Below, piece by piece: positions 29,751-37,996 of a stretch of 64,000 nucleotides of DNA. Under the pieces are notes generated by a model. That model was given only the letters and a program-made list of their open reading frames with translations. It did no database searches and was not told the DNA's origin. Position 1 is the stretch's first letter. Each line of letters opens with the position of its first letter. Position numbers and translations under genes: made by a program. Origin of the DNA: Gilliamella apicola (GTDB lineage: Bacteria; Pseudomonadota; Gammaproteobacteria; Enterobacterales; Orbaceae). The stretch lies in the NCBI RefSeq assembly GCF_003202915.1, contig NZ_QGLP01000005.1, forward strand, positions 598,721 through 662,720, read 5' to 3'.

Positions 29751-30935
29751 TTATTTACCAGCTTTAACCCAATTTTCATCAACAACGACATATTTAATTG
29801 CCATGCGGAAATAGGTATAAGCGATATGGAGTTTGCCATCTAAACCTTGTTTGATACTAGGATAAGAAAACTCTCTATTCAATTTATCTTTAGAATTATT
29901 CGACATACAGTAACCATCGCCTTCATCTAAATTACGAATAAAAGACCATGTGTTACCATTATCGGTTGAAATAGCTAAAGACATCGGTGCTCTTGGAGCT
30001 CCCCAAAAAGCATTTTTTTGTCCTTGAATGATAGCGGCTTCTTTTTTATTGGCGCTACTACTATCTTCAATTTCATCATATAACGATACTCGTCTTTCTT
30101 TAGCATCCTTCGCGCTTGAATTATTGAAAACTAAGGCGATATGACCATTATTCAATACGGTTGCTTGAATAGACGAATTATTATTAGGTAATTTTGTAGG
30201 AATTGGTTTTGTCCAGGTATATCCACCATCATTAGATCGACTTTCATAAATATGATCAGCCCAACGACTACGGAAAAGAGCATATAAGCTATTATCCTGT
30301 AACATCATAATATTCATATGAACACAACCAAGACTGTCTGGTATATCAACATTAGTCCAAGTGTTACCTTTGTCCTTTGATATCATTACACCACTAGTAT
30401 CATAGCTACCAACCCATTTTTCACCAGGTTTAGCAATACAATAAAATACTGGTAATAACCAATCACCATTTGGCATAACTGTTATAGGTTGCCTTATAAA
30501 AATGCCTTTATCTGAGTCTTCAAGAAGTGTATTTATTGGCCCCCAAGTTTCACCGAAATCATTTGATTTACGATAACGAACGATTGCCGTATCTTGATTA
30601 CCTGCAACTTGAGCTGTATATAAAAGCCATAACACATTGTCTGGATCCAAAAAGAATAATGGATTTTGTTCAGAACGAGTGGCATCGTCAGAGAGTTTTA
30701 TTGCTTTGCTCCAGGTATCTGAGCCTTTCTTCAATCTTGAATAATAAGCCGAAATATCCGCAATCCCTTCTTGTGTACCACCAAACCATGTACAGAGCAA
30801 ATCACCATTTGGCAATGGTAATAAATTTGCAGCATGGTTTTGTACACATTCAGTTGGTAAATAAGCATCAATGCGTAATGGATCAGAACTATTTGTGGTC
30901 AATTTTCCGCTACAGTCCAATGTAATTTTCGTCAT
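29751..30935 (-). CDS. Sialidase-superfamily (BNR/Asp-box) protein, cytoplasmic
   Basis: This is a six-bladed-propeller protein of 394 residues. Four Asp-box repeats are visible (SNDFGETW, SKDKGNTW, SNDGGYTW, STDNGNTW), with the segment MPNGDWLLPVFY between them. There is no signal peptide or lipobox, so it should act in the cytoplasm. The classic FRIP motif of secreted GH33 sialidases was not found near the N terminus. It therefore belongs to the BNR_2-type branch, whose substrates are mostly unknown. Its place beside a NanA/DapA-type aldolase, a symporter and a YhcH protein suggests it processes an imported sialoside-like or related sugar-acid conjugate. Confidence 0.8.
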   Translation of the reverse strand: MTKITLDCSGKLTTNSSDPLRIDAYLPTECVQNHAANLLPLPNGDLLCTWFGGTQEGIADISAYYSRLKKGSDTWSKAIKLSDDATRSEQNPLFFLDPDNVLWLLYTAQVAGNQDTAIVRYRKSNDFGETWGPINTLLEDSDKGIFIRQPITVMPNGDWLLPVFYCIAKPGEKWVGSYDTSGVMISKDKGNTWTNVDIPDSLGCVHMNIMMLQDNSLYALFRSRWADHIYESRSNDGGYTWTKPIPTKLPNNNSSIQATVLNNGHIALVFNNSSAKDAKERRVSLYDEIEDSSSANKKEAAIIQGQKNAFWGAPRAPMSLAISTDNGNTWSFIRNLDEGDGYCMSNNSKDKLNREFSYPSIKQGLDGKLHIAYTYFRMAIKYVVVDENWVKAGK

Positions 30936-30950
30936 TCATTTATCTCCCTA

Positions 30951-32351
30951 TTAAGCATCAGTTTTTTGGTTGGATTTTACAAAAGGACTGATTAAGATTT
31001 TATCTAATAACATGATGATTGCTGGCGAAAGTAATGCTACATACATATTATTAATACCTAACGGATCTCCACAATAAAACCAGGTTGAAGTGATAACCGC
31101 TGCACCAATTAAAGCCATATTAGCTGCTCTAGTACTATTTAAAAATGGTAGATAAAACGCGATCATTGCAACGATAGTAATTGATAAACGAATAGCCCGA
31201 GTGAAGAACGATAGTTTTAAAACCTCAGGAAACGCTAGTACTAGTAGTAGCGGAGCAAATCCAACAATAACTGAAATAATTTTGGTTGCTTTAAATTCTT
31301 TATCTTGTGTTGGTTTAAAGTATGGAACATAAAAATCTTTCACAATTAATGATGCAATTGCTAAAGCAACTGTACTTACACTAATAAATATAGAAGCAAC
31401 TAATGATGTGGTAATAATACCAGCCATGAAAGGGTTCATATCTTGAATGAAAACCGGTAATGCATATAAACTTTTGATTTCAGGATGCAAAAATTTTGCA
31501 CATACACCAATAACCGCAATAGCAATCGCAATAGGAAGACAGAAAAAGAATGCATACCAACATGCGCGCTTAGCCGATTTAGCATCTTTAGTTGAAGAGA
31601 TCGCTTGAATAACAAACTGAGTACAAAATATTGAACCAATTGTTCCAATTAACCAAGCAAAAATAGTACTTGCGCCAATTTTTCCATCCCATGTCCAATA
31701 ATGTGGTGGCATTTGTTCAATCATTGGTCCGAAACCGCCAGTAAGATATAAAGCCGTACCCAATATAAATAACACACCAAAATATTTAACACCACTATGT
31801 ATTATAGTGACATAAGCAACACCTTTTAGGCCACCAAATGCAAAATAGAAAGTACTTACTACAGCGGTAATGAAAGCTGCAACTGGTAATGAAATTTGTA
31901 AAACTGTTGAAATTGCAGCTGCGCCACTAATATAGTTACCGACATTAACAAGAATTAATGCATAAATCATAATGATCGATATTAAATTTTTGGTCGAATT
32001 GCCATATTTTTGGGCAATAGCAGCTGAAATGGTAATTTCACCAGTATTGTAGATTTTTTTTACTAACAATAATCCAAACAGTGGGAAACCAATAGCCGCG
32101 CCAATAACTGACCATGATGCGGCTATCCCATTATCAAATGCGGATTGTGCGGTGCCAATTGTTGATTTTGCGCCAATGTACTCAGTCATTAATAATATTC
32201 CAACTACTATTGCTGGTACAGTTCTTGAGCCTTCCATGAAATCGCTATTATTTTTACTTCTTAAAAAATAAGTCATCCATGATGTAGCTAATATATAAAG
32301 GACGACAATACTAACTATTATTATTGTGTCCATTGTTCCAAAGTAATGCAT
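30951..32351 (-). CDS. Sodium:solute symporter (SSS family)
   Basis: This is an inner-membrane Na+-coupled symporter of 466 residues with about 12-13 helices. The family pattern is visible from the first helices (FMEGSRTVPAIVVGILLMTEYIGAKSTIG) through the conserved GGLKGVAYVT segment. SSS members in sialic acid clusters (SiaT/NanT-like) take up Neu5Ac; the solute here is not known. AAGGTGAT upstream supports ATG 32351. It is in the middle of the minus-strand catabolic operon and is the probable entry route for the pathway's substrate. Confidence 0.85.
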   Translation of the reverse strand: MHYFGTMDTIIIVSIVVLYILATSWMTYFLRSKNNSDFMEGSRTVPAIVVGILLMTEYIGAKSTIGTAQSAFDNGIAASWSVIGAAIGFPLFGLLLVKKIYNTGEITISAAIAQKYGNSTKNLISIIMIYALILVNVGNYISGAAAISTVLQISLPVAAFITAVVSTFYFAFGGLKGVAYVTIIHSGVKYFGVLFILGTALYLTGGFGPMIEQMPPHYWTWDGKIGASTIFAWLIGTIGSIFCTQFVIQAISSTKDAKSAKRACWYAFFFCLPIAIAIAVIGVCAKFLHPEIKSLYALPVFIQDMNPFMAGIITTSLVASIFISVSTVALAIASLIVKDFYVPYFKPTQDKEFKATKIISVIVGFAPLLLVLAFPEVLKLSFFTRAIRLSITIVAMIAFYLPFLNSTRAANMALIGAAVITSTWFYCGDPLGINNMYVALLSPAIIMLLDKILISPFVKSNQKTDA

Positions 32352-32393
32352 ATATCACCTTTATTTCTCTTATAATTACATGTTAAATAGTTG

Positions 32394-33272
32394 TTATAAT
32401 TGTTTGACAATAGCTTTAATGGTTGTTATGTCTTCATCAGTAAACGTTATTGGATAACGACTTACCCCAACCTCTTCCCCCATCAGAGTCAATGCTTTTT
32501 TAACAGCCGCAGGAGAGAACACTGTTGCGTATAAATTTTTCCTTAAATCACCCACAGCGTCTTGTGCTGCTTTAGATTTTTCAAAATCACCCGCTTTAAA
32601 ATTTTTCCAGATTGCATTGATATATCCCGGTGCTACATTAGCCAGCCCTGAAATTGATCCAACTGCCCCACCTACAAAGCCTTGATATATCAATGAGTCA
32701 GGCCCCGTTAATACATCAAAACCATCTAGGTTTTTTGCTACGTCAAGAAAAGCCTGCAAACTTTCAGCACTTCCTGCGCTATCTTTTATTCCTGCGATAT
32801 TAGGATGCTCAGCAAGTTTTGCGGCGGTTTCAGGTAAAATAGTGTTACCTGTTCTGGCTGGAATGTTGTAAAGATATACGGGAACAGTGAGAGCATCGGC
32901 AATGGTAGAATAATGGTAGATTAGCTCTTCTTGTTTCAATGGGATGAAATATGGTGCAATTACTGATACCGCATCGACACCTAATTTTGCTATTTCTTTG
33001 CCAAGTTTTATTGTTTCTCGTGTTGAGATTTCACCAATGTGAGCCATTACCGGTGAGCGTCCTGCAACCTCATCGACACAAACTTCTGTAACTTGTATCT
33101 TTTCTTGCTGAGTTAATACAAAAAATTCACCATTAGTACCATTGCAAAAAACACTATTGCCATTAGTTAATTGCCGTTGAACTTGTTTGCGCATTCGTTT
33201 AGGGCAAAAATCACCATTATCATCAAAAGTTGTGACAATGGCCGTTAAAATTCCCTCTACTTTTTTGCTCAT
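32394..33272 (-). CDS. DapA/NanA-family aldolase (dihydrodipicolinate synthase superfamily)
   Basis: This is a class I aldolase or lyase of the NAL/DHDPS superfamily, 292 residues. The pyruvate-binding loop is NGTNGEFFVL; NanA usually has GSTGE. The catalytic Tyr is in YLYNIPARTG, and the Schiff-base Lys in IAGIKDSAG. Family members split 2-keto-3-deoxy acids into pyruvate and an aldehyde, or do the reverse. True lysine-pathway DapA is unlikely in this catabolic operon. N-acetylneuraminate lyase or a keto-deoxy-sugar-acid aldolase are the main options. Confidence 0.85.
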   Translation of the reverse strand: MSKKVEGILTAIVTTFDDNGDFCPKRMRKQVQRQLTNGNSVFCNGTNGEFFVLTQQEKIQVTEVCVDEVAGRSPVMAHIGEISTRETIKLGKEIAKLGVDAVSVIAPYFIPLKQEELIYHYSTIADALTVPVYLYNIPARTGNTILPETAAKLAEHPNIAGIKDSAGSAESLQAFLDVAKNLDGFDVLTGPDSLIYQGFVGGAVGSISGLANVAPGYINAIWKNFKAGDFEKSKAAQDAVGDLRKNLYATVFSPAAVKKALTLMGEEVGVSRYPITFTDEDITTIKAIVKQL

Positions 33273-33298
33273 AATTTTTACTCCAGAAGTAGGATTGT

Positions 33299-34435
33299 TT
33301 ATAAAAGTGATTGATAAATAGTTAGAACATCATCTTTAGTCACTTGTTTAGGTACGTTATTCATTAAACGTTTAACTTCTAATGCAGAATCAACAAGATA
33401 AGGTAAATGTTCTGGTGAGATATTCAGTTCCTGTAACTTAGAAGGTAGCGCTAAACGTTTCACTAACTCCTTAAAATAATTAACTAATGCGTGTGATTTT
33501 TCTTCGTCTGTTAAATTTAAATTGGCATCAGGCAATAAGTCATAAGCTTGAGCAAATTTTTCAACAACCGCATCACGAACAAATTCCATACATGGAACAA
33601 GTAAAATGGCATTCGCTACACCATGCGGTATGTGATATTTACCTCCAAGTGGATATGACATTGCATGAACTAAATGTGTTCCAGCATGAGCAATTGCAGC
33701 GCCACCATAGTATGAAGCCCAAAGCATATTCAATTTTGCTTCAATATCCGTTTGGTCATTAACTGACTTTTCTAACGAATTAAATAATTTATCCATACCA
33801 ATCAAAGCGTAATTATCGCCCACAGGATTAGCGATATTGGCAGTAAAGCACTCGATTAAATGGCATAGAGCGTCGATTCCGGTGGACGCAGCGATATGCT
33901 TCGGCATAGAAATAGTTAATTCAGGAATCAAACAGACATAATCAGGCAGCATAATCGGTGAAATAATGCCTTGTTTGGTGGACTTTTCTGGAATTGCTAA
34001 AATAGCATTTGGCGTAGCTTCAGAACCGGTTCCCGCTGTAGTTGGAATAAGAATCGATGTACATCTATTAGAAGGTTTTTCACCCTCTAATAACTTTTCA
34101 AGAGTAAGTTGATTGTCCTTGGCACACAATACTGAAATTAATTTAGCAACATCAAGAACACTACCACCGCCAACTCCAACAACTACATCAACGTTAGTTA
34201 CTTTCATTCGCTCTAATAAATTCGTAACATCATGATGACTAGGCTCTGGAGGGATATCATCAATAAGTGTTAAATGGGGAACGGTATCTTCGATAGTCTT
34301 TATTAGTTTGCTAACAATCGGCAAATTAATAATATTCTTATCTGTAAGAAAAACTACATGACTTCTTTGTGTTAATAAAAAATTAAGATCATTTAGTACA
34401 CCTTGTCCACTTAAAACAGTACTGTTAATGTGCAT
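33299..34435 (-). CDS. Iron-containing alcohol dehydrogenase
   Basis: This is a group III metal-dependent alcohol dehydrogenase of 378 residues. The NAD-binding motif GVGGGSVLDVAK is near residue 90. The metal ligands are in GIDALCHLIE and in the two later histidine segments (HAGTHLVHAMSYPLGG, YHIPHGVANA). The frame extends to TTG 34447, but ATG 34435 has GGAG at ideal spacing and is chosen. It is first in the minus-strand arm. A role in reducing the aldehyde released by the next gene's aldolase is an inference. Confidence 0.88.
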   Translation of the reverse strand: MHINSTVLSGQGVLNDLNFLLTQRSHVVFLTDKNIINLPIVSKLIKTIEDTVPHLTLIDDIPPEPSHHDVTNLLERMKVTNVDVVVGVGGGSVLDVAKLISVLCAKDNQLTLEKLLEGEKPSNRCTSILIPTTAGTGSEATPNAILAIPEKSTKQGIISPIMLPDYVCLIPELTISMPKHIAASTGIDALCHLIECFTANIANPVGDNYALIGMDKLFNSLEKSVNDQTDIEAKLNMLWASYYGGAAIAHAGTHLVHAMSYPLGGKYHIPHGVANAILLVPCMEFVRDAVVEKFAQAYDLLPDANLNLTDEEKSHALVNYFKELVKRLALPSKLQELNISPEHLPYLVDSALEVKRLMNNVPKQVTKDDVLTIYQSLL

Positions 34436-34544
34436 AATTTGCTCCAATAATTTGCAATAAAATGAGTATTAAAAATCATATTGACTTAATTCAATCATTT
34501 AATGTTATTTTATGTTAAGCAAATGATCAATTTATAGATTACAA

Positions 34545-34566
34545 AACTATGATCTAGATCACATTA
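34545..34566. promoter_or_regulatory. CRP-cAMP binding site in the divergent region
   Basis: The core TATGATCTAGATCACA (34548-34563) matches the CRP consensus TGTGA-N6-TCACA at 9 of 10 half-site positions and has the preferred symmetric centre. It lies between the two divergent arms of the sugar-acid cluster and could activate either or both. This implies catabolite control of the pathway. Confidence 0.75.
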
Positions 34567-34570
34567 TGAT

Positions 34571-34628
34571 TAAAATGATTTAATTTAATCATTTTAAATT
34601 GTTTTTTTCTTAAAATAATCTGTATAAT
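34571..34628 (+). promoter_or_regulatory. Palindromic operator and promoter before the kinase gene
   Basis: TAAAATGATT (34571-34580) and AATCATTTTA (34587-34596) form a perfect 10-bp inverted repeat around six bases. A related AATCATTTAA occurs at 34493. Directly after it, TTGTTT (34599-34604) and TATAAT (34623-34628) form an 18-bp-spaced promoter for the plus-strand arm. The palindrome is a good candidate operator for the DeoR-family repressor encoded in that arm. Confidence 0.55.
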
Positions 34629-34662
34629 CGCAAAAATAGTTTTTTTTGAGCAAAAATAATCA

Positions 34663-35925
34663 ATGATAAAATTAATAATTGCTGATGACTTTACTGGTTC
34701 TAACGATGCTGGTGTGCAGCTTGTAAACAAAGGATTCACTGTAGATGTGGTTTTTGATTGGAAGTCTAATCAATTATTAAATACTAGTGATGGTGATAAT
34801 AAAGTTGTTGTTATTAATACGGAAAGTAGAGCAATTTCGCGATACGAGGCACAGGAAAGAATAAAACAAGTCATCTTGAATAATGTACATTTATCACCTA
34901 TTTATAAAAAAATAGATTCCACGATGAGAGGGAATATCGGTAGTGAAATAGAAACGCTATTAGCTACTACTCAAGTTAAATTTGCCTTAGTTATACCTGC
35001 TTTTCCCAACATGAACCGCATAACTAAAAATGGGAAATGTTATGTTGATGGTAAAGAGTTAATTCATACTGAATTTGCAACTGACCCTAAAACACCTATT
35101 TGTTCATCGAATATTAAAACAATTATAGAACAGCAAACTGATTATCCATGTGAAGAGATCAATCTAAATGAAGTAAGAACTCATCAAGTAGAAGAACGTA
35201 TTGAAGACTTTTTAACACGAGGAACAAAAATCATCATCATCGATGCTGAAACAAATCATGATTTAAAAACCATAATTGAACAAATTCAGGCATTTCAAGA
35301 TGACGTTTTATTAGTTGGCTCAGCTGGATTGGTTGATTTTCTTTCACCATCAATGATAGATAATATAGCAAAAACTGAACATACCAGTTCGCAACCAATG
35401 CTAGTTATTGCAGGTTCAATGAGCGAAGTTACCCAACAACAGATAAATTATACCATCCAACATGATAATAAATGGGATGTCATTGATTTAAAAATCTCAG
35501 ATCTATTACCCAAACTATCAGCAAATACATTGGAAAAATATAAGAATAAAATTCAAGAAGTACTTGATGATAATCGACATTGTGTTGTTAGAACCAGTAC
35601 AAATAAACAAGAACGAGAAAAAATCGATTTATATTGTCAACAATATCAATTATCAAGAACCGAACTAGGCGAAAAAATTTGTAATGAATTAGCAAAATTA
35701 GTTAAGCAATTGAAGTTCGATAATTTATTTTTAACAGGTGGTGATGTGGCAATTTCAGTTGCTAAATCGTTAGGTGCAATAGGTTTTAGAATTGAAGGAC
35801 AAGTTTGCGATGGTGTCCCTTACGGTAAATTATTAAGCACCCAAAATTTAAATTATCGAGTATTTACCAAGGCTGGTGGGTTTGGAAAAAAGGATATTTT
35901 TTTAAAATCATTAAGATTTATTTAA
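34663..35925 (+). CDS. Four-carbon acid sugar kinase (DUF1537 family)
   Basis: This is an ATP-dependent kinase of 420 residues. The N-terminal substrate domain begins IIADDFTGSNDAGVQ, and KKIDSTMRGNIGSE follows, both hallmarks of the family. The C-terminal nucleotide-binding domain has LTGGDVAISVAKSLG and CDGVPYGKL. Known members phosphorylate D-threonate, L-threonate, D-erythronate or 3-oxo-tetronates at O4. Its neighbour PdxA2 makes threonate- or erythronate-type substrates most likely. It is first in the plus-strand arm. Confidence 0.88.
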   Translation: MIKLIIADDFTGSNDAGVQLVNKGFTVDVVFDWKSNQLLNTSDGDNKVVVINTESRAISRYEAQERIKQVILNNVHLSPIYKKIDSTMRGNIGSEIETLLATTQVKFALVIPAFPNMNRITKNGKCYVDGKELIHTEFATDPKTPICSSNIKTIIEQQTDYPCEEINLNEVRTHQVEERIEDFLTRGTKIIIIDAETNHDLKTIIEQIQAFQDDVLLVGSAGLVDFLSPSMIDNIAKTEHTSSQPMLVIAGSMSEVTQQQINYTIQHDNKWDVIDLKISDLLPKLSANTLEKYKNKIQEVLDDNRHCVVRTSTNKQEREKIDLYCQQYQLSRTELGEKICNELAKLVKQLKFDNLFLTGGDVAISVAKSLGAIGFRIEGQVCDGVPYGKLLSTQNLNYRVFTKAGGFGKKDIFLKSLRFI

Positions 35926-35936
35926 GGAGATAAATT

Positions 35937-36920
35937 GTGTCAAAAATCGTAGCGATAACTATGGGGGATCCAGCTGGAATTGGACCAGAAATTATTGTCA
36001 AAGCATTACAATCAGATATTTTAAAAAACATAAAATCTGTTGTAATTGGCTCGGCTGATTTATTAAAAAAACAGTTAACAATGGGACTATTTAATAATGT
36101 TAGTTTCAACATAATTAACAACGTGAATGATGCTAATTTTTCAGAAAATGTCATCAATATTATAGATGTAAAATTAGCAGATATTGATGCATTGCAACCT
36201 GGCAAAATTCAACCTCAGGCGGGCGATCTGGCTTATCGTTGTGTAAAAAAAGCTACCGAATTAGCACTTGCAGGGGAAGTGACTGCAATTGCAACAGCAC
36301 CTCTAAACAAAGAAGCATTACATTCGGCTGGACATATGTATCCTGGGCACACTGAACTATTAGCCAAATTGACTAATAGTAAAGATGTTGCTATGGTGCT
36401 TTATACTGACTCTCTTAAAGTTATTCACGTCACGACACATGTCTCACTGCGCAATTTTTTAGATACTTTAAGCAGTGCTAGAATTGAAAAAGTAATTAAA
36501 ATAGCTAATGATTTTCTTAAAAAAGTTGGAATTTCTGCCCCTAAAATTGCAGTAGCAGGTGTTAATCCACATGCTGGAGAACATGGATTATTTGGTGATG
36601 AAGAAATCAAATTTGTTACCCCTGCTATCGAAAAAATGCAGAGTTGTGGTATTGATGCTATTGGTCCGTGTGCACCTGATACTGTTTTTTTACAAGCTCA
36701 TCAAGGTAAATTTGATATTGTTGTTGCGATGTACCATGACCAAGGTCATATTCCACTTAAACTATTAGGTTTTTATGATGGTGTGAATATTGCGGCTGGT
36801 CTGCCATTTATAAGAACATCTGCTGACCATGGAACTGCATTCGATATTGCTTGGCAAGGTATTGCAAAACCCGATAGTATGATAGAATCAATCCGATTAG
36901 CGGAACTGTTATCTAAGTAA
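35937..36920 (+). CDS. PdxA2-type 4-phospho-four-carbon-acid dehydrogenase
   Basis: This protein belongs to the PdxA family of metal-dependent NAD(P) dehydrogenases, 327 residues. The metal-binding histidines appear in YPGHTE, NPHAGEHG and YHDQGHIPLK. In this family PdxA makes pyridoxine precursor, while PdxA2 oxidises 4-phospho-threonate or -erythronate and decarboxylates it to dihydroxyacetone phosphate. The operon with a DUF1537 kinase points to the PdxA2 role. The start is GTG 35937 behind AAGGAGA, 11 bp after the kinase stop. Confidence 0.88.
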   Translation: MSKIVAITMGDPAGIGPEIIVKALQSDILKNIKSVVIGSADLLKKQLTMGLFNNVSFNIINNVNDANFSENVINIIDVKLADIDALQPGKIQPQAGDLAYRCVKKATELALAGEVTAIATAPLNKEALHSAGHMYPGHTELLAKLTNSKDVAMVLYTDSLKVIHVTTHVSLRNFLDTLSSARIEKVIKIANDFLKKVGISAPKIAVAGVNPHAGEHGLFGDEEIKFVTPAIEKMQSCGIDAIGPCAPDTVFLQAHQGKFDIVVAMYHDQGHIPLKLLGFYDGVNIAAGLPFIRTSADHGTAFDIAWQGIAKPDSMIESIRLAELLSK

Positions 36921-36942
36921 AAATAGAAAGGGGGAACTTTCA

Positions 36943-37704
36943 GTGGGAAAATATAATCGACTTGATCAAATCATGGACTATTTAAAGCTTCATAATTTAG
37001 TAACAGTCGAAGAGTTAGTTATCGCTACTGAAGCCTCTCCTGCTACAATTCGTCGAGATTTAATCAAATTAGATCAACATGGTGTCATTAGTCGAACCCA
37101 TGGTGGCGTGACACTAAACCGCTTTATTCCTAGTCAGCCAACGACTTCTGAAAAAATTCATAAAAACTTTAATGAAAAACAATTGATTGCCGATGTAGCA
37201 GCAAAGTTAATTAATCCGGGTGACTCAATTGCTCTTGATGCAGGAACGACTACTTTAGAAATAGCCAAAAGAATTACTCAGATGCCAGTTAGGGTTATTA
37301 CTTCTGACTTACATATTGCGCTATTTTTGTCCGAATTCAAACAAATTGAAGTCACCATTATTGGTGGAAAAATTGATGACAGTAGCCAATCCTGTATCGG
37401 TGAACATGGTCGATCCCTGTTATTGCAAATTAATCCAGATATTTCATTTATTAGTTGTAACTCTTGGAGTTTAAGTAAGGGGGTAACCGCACCAACTGAA
37501 GATAAAGCGTTAATCAAAGCCGGTTTTGCAGAGAAGGCTGATAAAGTCGTTCTGGTTGCTGATAGTAGTAAATATAACTCTTACTCTTTATTTACCTCTA
37601 TTCCACTAAACCGCTTTACCGACATTATTACCGATAATCATTTAGACACAGAAACATTACAAGTTCTTCAAAACCAGATATTTAAATTACACATTGCCAA
37701 TTAA
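36943..37704 (+). CDS. DeoR-family transcriptional repressor
   Basis: This is a sugar-phosphate-responsive regulator of 253 residues. The N-terminal helix-turn-helix is typical (VTVEELVIATEASPATIRRDL, followed by GVISRTHGG). The C-terminal DeoR sensor domain has ALDAGTTTLEIAK. It starts at GTG 36943 behind a strong AGGGGG site, 22 bp after the pdxA2 stop. It most likely controls the divergent cluster through the palindrome at 34571-34596, with a phosphorylated intermediate as inducer. Confidence 0.87.
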   Translation: MGKYNRLDQIMDYLKLHNLVTVEELVIATEASPATIRRDLIKLDQHGVISRTHGGVTLNRFIPSQPTTSEKIHKNFNEKQLIADVAAKLINPGDSIALDAGTTTLEIAKRITQMPVRVITSDLHIALFLSEFKQIEVTIIGGKIDDSSQSCIGEHGRSLLLQINPDISFISCNSWSLSKGVTAPTEDKALIKAGFAEKADKVVLVADSSKYNSYSLFTSIPLNRFTDIITDNHLDTETLQVLQNQIFKLHIAN

Positions 37705-37996
37705 TCTATGCCACAAATAAGCTAAAAAAATCCATTTATCGGTAATATCAAGGTTATTAACCAGCTGTTTCAGTATATTATGCTTCAACCTCAATATGGT
37801 TAGTTTTATCAAACTCCTCTGCTTAAGTCACTGAAACGTAAGTAGCACTTTTAACATTGATGATAATTGTTCCAACCTCATAAAAAGATCTAATTAATCT
37901 ATAAATCACCTAATTTTCAATCAATAAATATTAGCAAAATATACAGATTTTCAGGAAATTACACAGCAAGGAATCATGTTTGATGCAATATCTTAA
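37705..37996. other. Intergenic region between convergent deoR and pbpC
   Basis: This 292-bp AT-rich stretch holds no supported gene. No stable hairpin followed by a T-run was recognised on either strand. Transcription ends of the two converging genes are therefore not evident. Confidence 0.4.

Noticed and set aside
32394-33272. Assignment of the DapA-family gene as biosynthetic dapA
   Set aside because: Its place in a catabolic operon with a symporter, sialidase-fold protein and alcohol dehydrogenase argues for an aldolase; no lysine-pathway neighbours are present.
35937-36920. Assignment as pyridoxine-pathway pdxA
   Set aside because: The operon with a DUF1537 kinase and DeoR regulator, and absence of ksgA/surA-type neighbours, favours PdxA2.
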